From assembly GCF_040151475.1 (NCBI RefSeq), contig NZ_JBDKWG010000151.1, forward strand, positions 1-64,000: a DNA stretch of 64,000 nt, given 5' to 3'. Origin of the DNA: CAXBNB01 sp040151475. Lineage in GTDB: Bacteria > Bacteroidota > Bacteroidia > Cytophagales > Cyclobacteriaceae. Shown here piece after piece: positions 8,332-16,421 of this stretch (the first letter of the stretch is position 1; every line of letters begins with the position of its first letter). A program made the translations under genes and the position numbers. The notes under the pieces are model-generated. The model saw only the letters and a list, made by a program, of their open reading frames with translations, searched no databases and had not been told where the DNA came from.

Positions 8332-8717
8332 TACCCCATGATCTCACTCAAAGCATAAAGGTTTCACTAAAAACAGCAACAGGTCAGCTGGGATACATCC
8401 TTAGCAAAATAGATGATGTGGACCAGGTTGAAAATATCCTTTTGCAGCTAAAAGCTGTGCAATCCATGCTTGCTAAGACTACTTACGAGTTATTGGATGA
8501 TGCCTACAGGAAAGCACTAGCAGAAAGGATCTCGTCAGCTTACCAGAGCTGCCCTGGCGACTGTGGCAATGAAGAAACAATAGAAAAGCTGAGAAAACTA
8601 TTTCCAGAGCTTAAACTCGAAGAAGTGCCTAAAAAACTACGAGAAGCCCGCATGGTGGAAGAAGAATTGAAGAAATTTTTATCCGAACGTTTGGATACCC
8701 CCTCCCCCCGTGACTGA
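8328..8717 (+). CDS. CsoR/FrmR-like helical metal-sensor homologue
   Basis: The 129-residue all-helical protein has an N-terminal 65 residues (LKTATGQLGYILSKIDDVDQVENILLQLKAVQSML) that follow the CsoR/RcnR/FrmR four-helix pattern, where a helix corresponding to the conserved RLxRIxGQVRGI is expected. The usual His-Cys pair on the second helix is not present; instead cysteines occur in SCPGDC (about 64-68). The C-terminal half (residues 75-125) is charged, predicted helical and unlike standard CsoR. It overlaps the ArsR-type gene by ATGA. It could be a diverged sensor or a partner protein of the ArsR repressor. Confidence 0.5.
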   Translation: MIPHDLTQSIKVSLKTATGQLGYILSKIDDVDQVENILLQLKAVQSMLAKTTYELLDDAYRKALAERISSAYQSCPGDCGNEETIEKLRKLFPELKLEEVPKKLREARMVEEELKKFLSERLDTPSPRD

Positions 8718-8751
8718 CCTTTGGAGAGATGTTTCATTAAAATAGATTGAT

Positions 8752-8955
8752 ATGAAAAGTAAACTCATGATTTTCGCAACAGCGAGTATTCTCGCAATTG
8801 GTGGCCTTGCCTACGGGATCAACTCATCTCCAAAAGCTTGTCCTTTGGAAGGTACTCCAGATTGTCCAAAAGTTACCTGCCCTTTGGCAGGCACTCCTGA
8901 ATGTCCTTATGACATGAAAGTGGCGGAAGTACCCGCCTGCTGTAAGAAAAAGTAA
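8752..8955 (+). CDS. small exported Cys-rich metal-binding peptide
   Basis: The 67-residue protein has a signal peptide (MKSKLMIFATASILAIGGLA) and a short mature part with two repeats, CPLEGTPDCP and CPLAGTPECP, plus a terminal CCKKK. Seven cysteines in about 45 mature residues suggest periplasmic binding of a soft metal such as Hg or Cu. It sits between the sensor pair and merTP, so a periplasmic mercury or copper scavenger is plausible. A short GGGC/GCCC hairpin followed by a T-run (8962-8984) separates it from merTP and could attenuate transcription. Confidence 0.7.
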   Translation: MKSKLMIFATASILAIGGLAYGINSSPKACPLEGTPDCPKVTCPLAGTPECPYDMKVAEVPACCKKK

Positions 8956-8997
8956 CTGGGAGGGCGCAGAGCCCTTCTTTTTTTGAAAATTAAGTAT

Positions 8998-9597
8998 ATG
9001 AAAAATTCCCTTTTAACCAGCGGCCTTTTAGCCGCTTTAGTAAGCTCCCTTTGCTGCATCAGCCCGGTGCTTGCATTAGTGGCCGGTGCAAGCGGGATTG
9101 CGTCCACTTTCTCATGGCTCGATCCGGCAAGGCCTTTTTTTGTCGGCATCACAGTGGTTGTATTAGGCTTTGCCTGGTATCAGAAACTCAAACCAAAGGC
9201 CAAAAAGGAAAAAGAATGTGCCTGTGAGGAGGACCTTCAGCCCTCCTTTTGGCAAACAAGAAAGTTCCTTTCAATAATCACGGTCTTTGCTGCCCTGATG
9301 TTGGCGTTCCCGCTTTATGCTCACATTTTCTACCCTAAATCTGAAAAGCAAGTGATCATCGTTGATAAGTCAGACATTCAGACCGTAAATTTTCAAATCA
9401 AAGGCATGACTTGTCAGGGGTGCGCAGCGCATGTAGTGCATGAAGTAAATAAGCTCAGCGGCATCCTGAATGTAACCGCCTCCTACGACCAGGGCAATGC
9501 CATCGTAGAATTTGATAAATCCAAAACGGACGTCCTTGAAATTGAACAAGCCATCAACTCAACCGGATATTCAGTGACCAATAAAACAGAGAAATAA
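8998..9597 (+). CDS. merTP: mercuric transport fusion protein MerTP
   Basis: The 199-residue protein begins at ATG 8998; a TTG five codons upstream is also in frame. The N-terminal half is MerT-like: a hydrophobic helix with the paired C19-C20 (SLCCISPVLAL), then two more membrane helices and a cytosolic CACEED stretch. The C-terminal part (about 125-195) is a MerP/HMA domain with GMTCQGC (C139, C142). In the family MerP binds Hg2+ outside and hands it to MerT for import. No mercuric reductase (merA) is found in the window, so import here must serve another sink or partner, or the substrate is not Hg. The GDCCVxC protein follows immediately after its TAA. Confidence 0.88.
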   Translation: MKNSLLTSGLLAALVSSLCCISPVLALVAGASGIASTFSWLDPARPFFVGITVVVLGFAWYQKLKPKAKKEKECACEEDLQPSFWQTRKFLSIITVFAALMLAFPLYAHIFYPKSEKQVIIVDKSDIQTVNFQIKGMTCQGCAAHVVHEVNKLSGILNVTASYDQGNAIVEFDKSKTDVLEIEQAINSTGYSVTNKTEK

Positions 9598-9810
9598 ATG
9601 GAAATCATCTTAGAATCTACCATCACTTGCCCCAACTGCGGACATCAGAAAGAAGAAACTATGCCGACTGACGCCTGTCAGTATTTCTATGAATGTGAAA
9701 ACTGCCACCAGGTGCTAAAACCAAAGGAAGGGGATTGCTGCGTGTATTGCAGCTATGGTTCAGCACCTTGTCCACCAGTACAATTGGACTCTGATCAAGC
9801 ATGTTGCTAG
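9598..9810 (+). CDS. GDCCVxC-type small zinc-ribbon-like protein
   Basis: The 70-residue protein starts directly after the merTP stop (TAA-ATG), indicating coupling. It contains CPNCGHQKEE, then CENC, then GDCCVYCSYGSAPCPP and a terminal ACC. Ten cysteines over 70 residues suggest a zinc ribbon plus a reactive CC-x-x-C site. This is the GDCCVxC family, some members of which are selenoproteins in other bacteria, usually beside merTP. A role in handling mercury or another thiophilic metal is inferred from that neighbourhood. A related domain is fused to a methyltransferase at 22683-23585. Confidence 0.8.
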   Translation: MEIILESTITCPNCGHQKEETMPTDACQYFYECENCHQVLKPKEGDCCVYCSYGSAPCPPVQLDSDQACC

Positions 9811-9828
9811 GGTAGACAATGCTTTATG

Positions 9829-9893
9829 TGACATACATCATGTTTTGACATGTGCTATGTCATAGCGCCCTCAATAACCGTTGCGTACTTTTG
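9829..9893 (+). promoter_or_regulatory. nested dyads and promoter ahead of the first HYC_CC_PP-type gene
   Basis: TGACATA (9829-9835) is mirrored by TATGTCA (9856-9862), and inside it CATGT (9839-9843) is mirrored by ACATG (9848-9852). The promoter -7 element TACTTTTG follows at 9886-9893. The dyads cover the region where a -33 element would lie and no good TTG is present at that spacing. This fits an activator- or repressor-controlled promoter for a metal regulator, but the protein is not identified. Confidence 0.5.
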
Positions 9894-9958
9894 AGTCATA
9901 TTGAAGGGGATACAAATGGATGCCCCTTCAATGGATGACATTTTACATCAAAAGGCTC

Positions 9959-10339
9959 ATGAAGCGCAACTTATATATCGTCCTGCTCATTGCAATGCTT
10001 CTCCCTGGCAAAGGGATGGCAGTGTTTCAGCACTTTTGTGGGGGCGAACTGATCAGCTTCGAGCTTTTTCTAAAACACCACGAACCATGCTGTGACGATC
10101 ACAGCAACCCTTGTGATGGCTGTGAGGATCAGGAAACCATCTTCTCTCTCGATGATTTCAGGACACCTCATTCTGACATTCTGGTCATTGATTTTTCACA
10201 TGCGGCAATGGCTCAGCCAGCTTTTCATTTGCCTTCTACACAATTTTTCGAATCAAGAAACTACACAACTCCTAAAAAGGCTCCCCCCGGCTGGTCAGGG
10301 CGGTATCGCTCTATCCTGTTCCAGTCATTTCTTCTTTAG
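9959..10339 (+). CDS. HYC_CC_PP-type small exported protein (first copy)
   Basis: The product has 126 residues from ATG 9959; an ATG at 9920 adds 13 residues but weakens the signal peptide. After the signal peptide (LYIVLLIAMLLPGKGMA) come QHFCGGELISFELF, EPCCDDHSNPCDGC, a middle acidic part, and the ending KKAPPGWSGRYRSILFQSF. This is the pattern of a family annotated by its HYC, CC and PP signatures, found beside RND and copper systems in Bacteroidota. Clustered Cys, His and Asp suggest periplasmic metal binding. A second member is at 12033-12467. The function is unproven. Confidence 0.7.
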   Translation: MKRNLYIVLLIAMLLPGKGMAVFQHFCGGELISFELFLKHHEPCCDDHSNPCDGCEDQETIFSLDDFRTPHSDILVIDFSHAAMAQPAFHLPSTQFFESRNYTTPKKAPPGWSGRYRSILFQSFLL

Positions 10340-10511
10340 CTAACATCTGATTATCAGTTAGTTGCCCAGGTTACGAAACCTTTGGACAATGTCGGAAATG
10401 GTTCTGTGTAATATAGCTGTTCCGGGATATTCGAACAGCATTAGACACGATCTATCCGACAAAACTATCATCAAGTTTCTTTAATCAGACTTTCAACAAA
10501 ATGTTAAAATC

Positions 10512-11810
10512 ATGAAAACGTTTCATAAAATTCAATTGGTATTCATTGCCTTGACACTGATGGTGATCAATACCACATACTCCCAACAACCAGGCTTGCA
10601 GTATTTCAGGCCAAACGATAAAAACGGCCTGAATGTATTCGAGCCCTCAAAAGAGGATACAGTTATCTTTGATGGATTAAAAGTGAGGGTTGGTGGCGAT
10701 TTCGCCATGCAGTTTCAAGGTATTAGGCAAAGCAATACGGCAGGTAACCTGACCAAACTGGGATCAGACTTCAATTTGCCGTCTGCCAACCTCAACCTGG
10801 ACGTCCAGGTATTGGACGGAGTTCGCATGCATCTTAGGACCTATCTTTCTTCCAGAGCTCATAATGAATCCTGGATCAAAGGTGGTTATATGCAAATTGA
10901 TAAACTGGATTTTATCAAGCCTGAATTCCTAGAAGGGGTAATGAAATATACCAGTATAACGATTGGGTTGGATGAGTTCAATTATGGTGATGCCCATTTC
11001 AGACGTTCTGACAATGCCCGGGCGATCTTCAATCCCTTTGTTGGCAACTACATTATGGATGCTTTTTCAACTGAAGCATTTGGTGAAATTACTGTTCAAA
11101 AAAATGGTCTTTTGGCTGTGGTTGGGCTCACAAACGGTAAGCTCAATCAAAATGTAACGGTGAACGACAATACAGACAATAAGCCTTCTATCTACGGTAA
11201 GTTGGGATACGATAAACAACTGAGTGAGGATTTGAGAGTGCGATTAACCGGATCATGGTACATCAATAAAGGAACCTCAACAGGCACCTATCTGTATGGT
11301 GGTGACCGAGGAGGCTCCAGGTATTACAATGTGCTTTTTACAGTACCGGATGTGGATGGCAATACAGAGGGTGGCCCTCGTGATGGTCAGTTCAATGCCA
11401 GGTTCACAAAACTCACAGCCATACAGATCAATCCATTCATCAAATTCAAGGGATTGGAATTCTTCGGGATATATGAATTGGCCGATGGGAGCAACGAATT
11501 CACAGCACCTCAAGCTGACACAGAGGGCGCATTCACACAAATAGCAGCTGAGGTATTGTATAGGTTTGGAGCTGATGAACGTTTCTATCTTGGGGGTAGA
11601 TATAATACAGTAACTGGTAAAATGCGTGAAAGTGCCACAGAAGATTTGGAAATCAGCAGGGTCAATTTTGGTGGAGGCTGGTATCTTTCAAAGAACGTTT
11701 TAACAAAAGTTGAGTACATGAAGCAGCAATATGAAGGCAATGCTTGGACAGGGCGTTTTGCCGGGGCTGAATTTAGTGGAGTCGTGGTTGAAGCGGTGAT
11801 TAGTTTCTGA
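10512..11810 (+). CDS. outer-membrane beta-barrel porin-like protein
   Basis: The 432-residue protein has a signal peptide (to TTYSQQ) and then alternating hydrophobic/polar strands with many aromatic residues, ending in a typical beta-signal (GVVVEAVISF, terminal Phe). Its size and texture fit porins of the phosphate-selective OprO/OprP or general outer-membrane channel type. It lies between two HYC_CC_PP-type genes and ahead of the Cus system, so it may move metal ions or complexes across the outer membrane. An inverted repeat GCTGTTC/GAACAGC (10416-10439) lies upstream and a strong terminator follows. Confidence 0.7.
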   Translation: MKTFHKIQLVFIALTLMVINTTYSQQPGLQYFRPNDKNGLNVFEPSKEDTVIFDGLKVRVGGDFAMQFQGIRQSNTAGNLTKLGSDFNLPSANLNLDVQVLDGVRMHLRTYLSSRAHNESWIKGGYMQIDKLDFIKPEFLEGVMKYTSITIGLDEFNYGDAHFRRSDNARAIFNPFVGNYIMDAFSTEAFGEITVQKNGLLAVVGLTNGKLNQNVTVNDNTDNKPSIYGKLGYDKQLSEDLRVRLTGSWYINKGTSTGTYLYGGDRGGSRYYNVLFTVPDVDGNTEGGPRDGQFNARFTKLTAIQINPFIKFKGLEFFGIYELADGSNEFTAPQADTEGAFTQIAAEVLYRFGADERFYLGGRYNTVTGKMRESATEDLEISRVNFGGGWYLSKNVLTKVEYMKQQYEGNAWTGRFAGAEFSGVVVEAVISF

Positions 11811-11816
11811 CGGAAC

Positions 11817-11856
11817 TCCCGTGTGGATGAGTTCACCCACACGGGATTCTTTTTAC
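11817..11856 (+). terminator. rho-independent terminator after the porin gene
   Basis: TCCCGTGTGG (11817-11826) pairs perfectly with CCACACGGGA (11837-11846) around a 10-base loop, followed by TTCTTTTT. It begins a few bases beyond the porin stop codon, so it ends that transcript before the cus cluster. Confidence 0.9.
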
Positions 11857-12032
11857 TGCTGTGTAAAAGATAATGACTACAAAAATAAGTGTCAGGAGAC
11901 TAAGATTTTTCAAGAGAAATACAGCATGAAAATTCACATATTGAAGTATTTGAAATACAAACCATCATTTTTGATATTAAAATCGAACATTCTGAACTAA
12001 ATTCCGTAGATTTGTATTAGACTTTCTCCAAA

Positions 12033-12467
12033 GTGCAACGTTTTAGAAAAATATCGGCCATCCTGCTTTCCATCCTGGTGCTGCTCAGTTCCACGAGCTA
12101 CACCTTTGGTATGCATTTCTGCATGGGGCAGTTGCAGAGCATTGCACTTTTTTCCGGGGCTGAGCCCTGCGAAATGGCCACTCAAAAATCTCCTTGTGCC
12201 AATGATAAGCACGATCCAGCTTGCGAACACCAGCAAGTAACTAAGAAAGGGTGCTGTGAAGACCAGACTTTAGTAATTGAGGGTCATGAAGATCTTACGC
12301 AAGTGACCAAAGTTGCGGTTCCTGATTTTCAAATGATCGCAGTGCTCTACGTTGTGGTATCGTTTCTTTTCAGTGCCCCTGCCGTTCATCACTATACATT
12401 TAACTACTACTCCCCCCCTTTGATTGAGCGTGACATAACTGTTCTCGTTCAGTCCTTCCTTATTTGA
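12033..12467 (+). CDS. HYC_CC_PP-type small exported protein (second copy)
   Basis: The 144-residue product starts at a GTG (12033); the promoter -7 box TAGATTTG lies at 12007-12014. After the signal peptide come GMHFCMGQLQSIALF, a Cys/His/Lys stretch ending KKGCCEDQ, a hydrophobic stretch (VLYVVVSFLFSAP) and YYSPPLIERDITVLVQSF. The three signatures HFC, CC and PP are in order. It is about 30% like the first copy by eye and lies just upstream of cusA. This placement before RND pumps suggests a periplasmic or inner-membrane accessory in Cu/Ag handling. The function is inferred only. Confidence 0.72.
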   Translation: MQRFRKISAILLSILVLLSSTSYTFGMHFCMGQLQSIALFSGAEPCEMATQKSPCANDKHDPACEHQQVTKKGCCEDQTLVIEGHEDLTQVTKVAVPDFQMIAVLYVVVSFLFSAPAVHHYTFNYYSPPLIERDITVLVQSFLI

Positions 12468-12586
12468 TTTTTGATGATCTGAACCTCCGATAATTTGATT
12501 ATCGGCCGGGTTCAACTATGCTACGTGGTATGTTGGATTTATTCCATCAGACCATCAAACCATTGTATTCATCAAATAATCAAAAT

Positions 12587-15500
12587 ATGCTCAATTCCAT
12601 AATCAAATTCTTTCTCGAGAATAAGCTCGTTACCGTTCTCGTATTGCTACTCATTGTAGCCTGGGGCATTGTTACAGCCCCGTTCAACTGGGAGGTGGGC
12701 TTCCTTCCCCGTGATCCCGTTCCCGTAGATGCCATCCCGGATATTGGAGAAAACCAGCAAATCGTTTTCACCGAGTGGATGGGTCGTTCCCCGCAAGATG
12801 TGGAGGATCAAATCACCTATCCGCTCACCACGGCATTGCTGGGTCTTCCAGGTGTAAAAAGTGTGCGGAGTAGTTCTGCCTTTGGCTTTTCCAGCATCTA
12901 CATCATCTTCAACGAAGACATTGAATTTTACTGGAGCCGGTCAAGGGTACTGGAAAAGCTCAACTCGTTACCTGCCGGCTTATTGCCCCCGGATGTCCAA
13001 CCCAAGCTTGGTCCTGATGCCACCGCCCTAGGGCAGGTGTATTGGTATACGCTGGAAGGTAGGGACAAAGATGGAAACCCTACAGGAGGTTGGGATCTCC
13101 ACGAACTGCGCACCATCCAGGACTATTACATACGCTACGCCCTCACGGCAGTGGAAGGTGTGGCCGAGGTGGCTTCTGTGGGTGGATATGTCAAAGAATA
13201 TCAGGTGGATGTTGACCCTGCTGCACTGAAAGCACACGGTGTTTCTCTGATGGATGTGATGCAGGCAGTAAGGAACAGCAACATCGATGTAGGGGCCAAC
13301 ACCATTGAAGTAAACCGGGTGGATTACTTCGTCAGAGGTCTGGGATATGTGGAGGAGCTGGCCGACCTGGACAAGGCCGTGGTGAAAGTAACCGATAATG
13401 TACCCATTCGGGTGAAGGATGTGGCCGTGGTAAACATTGGCCCACAGCCCCGCAACATGAGCGGAATCCTGGATAAGTCAGGAGCTGAAGCTGTGGGCGG
13501 TGTGGTAATTGCCCGCTACGGTGACAACCCCTTGAAAATCATCAATGCGACAAAAGCGGAAATTGAAAAAATAGCCGATGGACTTCCGTCCAAAACACTG
13601 GCAGACGGCACGGTTTCTAAAGTAACGATAGTACCCTTCTATGATCGCACCGGCTTGATTTACGAAACCCTTGGTACCTTGTATGAAGCCATCAGCCTGC
13701 AAATATTGATTACCATCATTGTGATCATTGTGATGGTGTACAACCTGCGGGCATCTATCCTCATTTCAGCGCTTTTGCCACTGGCGGTACTCATGTGCTT
13801 CATATTCATGAAATACTTCGGAGTAGATGCCAACATTGTAGCCCTGTCCGGTATTGCCATTGCCATCGGCACCATGGTCGATCTTGGTATTATCCTCAAT
13901 GAAAACATTTTGCGGCACCTGGAAATTGCCCCGGAAGGCCAGTCCAAGTTAAAAACTGTCTATGATGCCACTACAGAGGTAGCTTCCGCCATTGTTACCG
14001 CAGTGAGTACCACCATTGTCAGTTTTTTACCAGTTTTCACCTTGCAGGCAGCTGAGGGTAAGCTCTTCGGGCCATTGGCCTACACCAAAACCTTTGCTTT
14101 GGTTGCTGCTCTGATATTTACCCTCATCATCATGCCTGCCTTTTCTCACTGGATATTCTCCATGAAAAAAGGCAAAGGCAAAACAAGTCTGTACTTGAAT
14201 TACCTGTTACTCATTGTCGGCCCGGTAATAGCCTTCACCGTCTGGTCTTGGGCAGGATGGTTGCTGTTTGGTTTTGGTTTGATCAATGTGCTGCTGCATC
14301 ATTTTCCTGAAAGATTAGGTAAGTACCGTGACCTGATGATGGTAGGAGTTACAGTGGTTGCGGTTGCTTGGCTGTTGGCCACCGAATGGGTTCCGCTGGG
14401 TGTGTCCAACAGCTTGCTGGTCAACTTCCTGTTTATAGCGGTGATTCTAGGCTTTGTGCTTGGCACCTTCGCTTTGTTCCTCAGGCTTTACCCTAAAATA
14501 CTCATGTGGTGCCTGGACAATAAGGGCTTGTTCCTGGTTATACCTGTTGTCATTATTTTATTAGGTGCCAATATCTGGCTGGGTTTTGACAAGGTATTCG
14601 GCTTTTTGCCAAAAGCAACAGAAAAATTAGGCTGGAACTTAAGGGAAACCCCGGGATGGACGGCTGTATCTGAAGTGTTTCCGGGCTTAGGCGAAGAGTT
14701 CATGCCGTCTCTCAATGAGGGTTCATTTCTCCTGATGCCCACATCCATGCCGCACTCCGGCATAGAAGTAAACCGTGAGGTACTGCAAAAACTGGATATG
14801 ATGGTAACGGCCATCCCCGAAGTGGAAATGGTGGTCGGTAAAGCCGGCCGTGCGGAAACGGCCATTGATCCGGCCCCTATCTCCATGTTTGAAAATACCA
14901 TCAGCTACAAAAGCGAATATGTTTCGGATATAGATGGAACCAAGCAACGCTTTCGGGTGAATGATGATGGTCAGTTTCTGCTTCAAAATGGAGACGTTTA
15001 TGACCCGGAAACCATGTCCCCTGAGCAAATAGATATAAAGCATCTCACTCCTGATCCTGATGGAGAATATTTCCGCCAGTGGCGGGATCACATCAAAACA
15101 CCGGATGACATTTGGGACGAAATTGTTGGTGTCGTCAATATTCCGGGCGTAACCTCCTCTCCCAAATTACAGCCTATTGAGACACGCCTGGTGATGTTGC
15201 AAACGGGTATGCGGGCCCCTATGGGTATTAAGGTGTATGGACCTGATTTGAAGACCATTGAAGAATTCGGCCTTCAACTCGAGAAATACCTGAAAGAAGT
15301 GCCATCGGTAAAAAGTGAAGCTGTCTTTGCTGACCGGATTGTGGGAAAACCTTATTTGGAGATTGACATAGACCGGGATCAGATTTCCCGCTACGGATTG
15401 AACGTACGGGACGTGCAAGACTATATAGAAACAGCCATCGGTGGCATGAAGCTGAGCACCACGGTGGAAGGAAGGGAGCGCTTTCCGATAAGGGTACGCT

Positions 15501-16411
15501 ATGCCCGTGAATACCGTGATGATCCTTCATCCATTGAAAACATGCAGGTACCCACACCCTTAGGCAACTACATTCCGTTGGGTCAATTAGCGAAAATCAC
15601 CTATCGCCCCGGGCCCGAAATGATCCGTGGGGAGAACAGCTTCCTTGTAGGCTATGTGCTATTGGACAGGAAAAAGGAGTTTGCAGAGGTTACCGTAGTA
15701 GAGGATGCGCAACGCTACCTGAGATCAAAGATAGATGCAGGTGAACTGACCATTCCTGCTGGTGTCCGCTATGAATTTTCGGGAAGCTACGAAAACCAGG
15801 TGCGGGCAGAGAAACGACTCGCAATTGTAGTCCCGCTATGCCTTATGGCCATTTTCCTGATCCTGTATTTTCAGTTTCGAGCCATCTCTACCACCTTATT
15901 TGTATTCTCAGGCATTGCTATGGCTTTTTCAGGTGGGTTCATGATGCTCTGGCTGTATAGTCAGGGTTGGTTCATGGATTTTTCGGTCTTTGACACCAAT
16001 ATGAGAGAACTCTTCCAGATGAAGACCTACAACCTGAGTGTGGCCGTCTGGGTAGGCTTCATAGCACTGTTTGGAATCGCTACCGATGATGGCGTAGTGG
16101 TGGCTACTTACCTCAAGCAAAGCTTTGAGAAACGGGAACCTGAAAACGTGAAGGAGGTTCGCAAAGCTGTATTGGAGGCTGGTCAAAAGCGGGTACTCCC
16201 GGCCATGATGACCACCGCCACCACTTTACTGGCCCTCTTACCTGTACTCACATCTTCCGGGCGAGGATCCGACATTATGATACCCATGGCCATTCCTTCA
16301 TTCGGGGGCATGATCATCGAAATTATGACGGTTCTGCTGGTGCCAGTCCTATACTGTTGGTGGGCAGAGCGCAAGATTAAACGCAATCCCGAAGTATTTA
16401 CAGAATCTTAA
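12587..16411 (+). CDS. cusA: CusA-type Cu(I)/Ag(I) RND efflux pump
   Basis: The product has 1274 residues from ATG 12587 (MLNSIIKFFLENKLV matches family starts); ATG 12518 would add 23 residues. It is an inner-membrane proton-driven RND pump with 12 or more helices and two large periplasmic loops. GIAIAIGTMVDLGI is the TM4 region with the proton-relay Asp. The methionine-rich periplasmic cleft typical of CusA is present: SFLLMPTSMPHSG and DPAPISMFENT correspond to the metal-path methionines. It is about 220 residues longer than E. coli CusA, with extra hydrophobic segments (about 545-690) and an 80-residue acidic insert (about 785-860). It forms an operon with cusC (10-base gap) and cusB. Confidence 0.93.
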   Translation: MLNSIIKFFLENKLVTVLVLLLIVAWGIVTAPFNWEVGFLPRDPVPVDAIPDIGENQQIVFTEWMGRSPQDVEDQITYPLTTALLGLPGVKSVRSSSAFGFSSIYIIFNEDIEFYWSRSRVLEKLNSLPAGLLPPDVQPKLGPDATALGQVYWYTLEGRDKDGNPTGGWDLHELRTIQDYYIRYALTAVEGVAEVASVGGYVKEYQVDVDPAALKAHGVSLMDVMQAVRNSNIDVGANTIEVNRVDYFVRGLGYVEELADLDKAVVKVTDNVPIRVKDVAVVNIGPQPRNMSGILDKSGAEAVGGVVIARYGDNPLKIINATKAEIEKIADGLPSKTLADGTVSKVTIVPFYDRTGLIYETLGTLYEAISLQILITIIVIIVMVYNLRASILISALLPLAVLMCFIFMKYFGVDANIVALSGIAIAIGTMVDLGIILNENILRHLEIAPEGQSKLKTVYDATTEVASAIVTAVSTTIVSFLPVFTLQAAEGKLFGPLAYTKTFALVAALIFTLIIMPAFSHWIFSMKKGKGKTSLYLNYLLLIVGPVIAFTVWSWAGWLLFGFGLINVLLHHFPERLGKYRDLMMVGVTVVAVAWLLATEWVPLGVSNSLLVNFLFIAVILGFVLGTFALFLRLYPKILMWCLDNKGLFLVIPVVIILLGANIWLGFDKVFGFLPKATEKLGWNLRETPGWTAVSEVFPGLGEEFMPSLNEGSFLLMPTSMPHSGIEVNREVLQKLDMMVTAIPEVEMVVGKAGRAETAIDPAPISMFENTISYKSEYVSDIDGTKQRFRVNDDGQFLLQNGDVYDPETMSPEQIDIKHLTPDPDGEYFRQWRDHIKTPDDIWDEIVGVVNIPGVTSSPKLQPIETRLVMLQTGMRAPMGIKVYGPDLKTIEEFGLQLEKYLKEVPSVKSEAVFADRIVGKPYLEIDIDRDQISRYGLNVRDVQDYIETAIGGMKLSTTVEGRERFPIRVRYAREYRDDPSSIENMQVPTPLGNYIPLGQLAKITYRPGPEMIRGENSFLVGYVLLDRKKEFAEVTVVEDAQRYLRSKIDAGELTIPAGVRYEFSGSYENQVRAEKRLAIVVPLCLMAIFLILYFQFRAISTTLFVFSGIAMAFSGGFMMLWLYSQGWFMDFSVFDTNMRELFQMKTYNLSVAVWVGFIALFGIATDDGVVVATYLKQSFEKREPENVKEVRKAVLEAGQKRVLPAMMTTATTLLALLPVLTSSGRGSDIMIPMAIPSFGGMIIEIMTVLLVPVLYCWWAERKIKRNPEVFTES

Positions 16412-16421
16412 ATCTAGGAAG

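Noticed and set aside
9901..10095. 64-residue frame overlapping the first HYC_CC_PP-type gene
   Set aside because: It lies in another frame of a gene with signal peptide and Cys motifs and has none of its own.
10092..10343. 83-residue plus frame inside the same gene
   Set aside because: It is a shadow of the HYC_CC_PP-type coding frame with a hydrophobic composition by chance.
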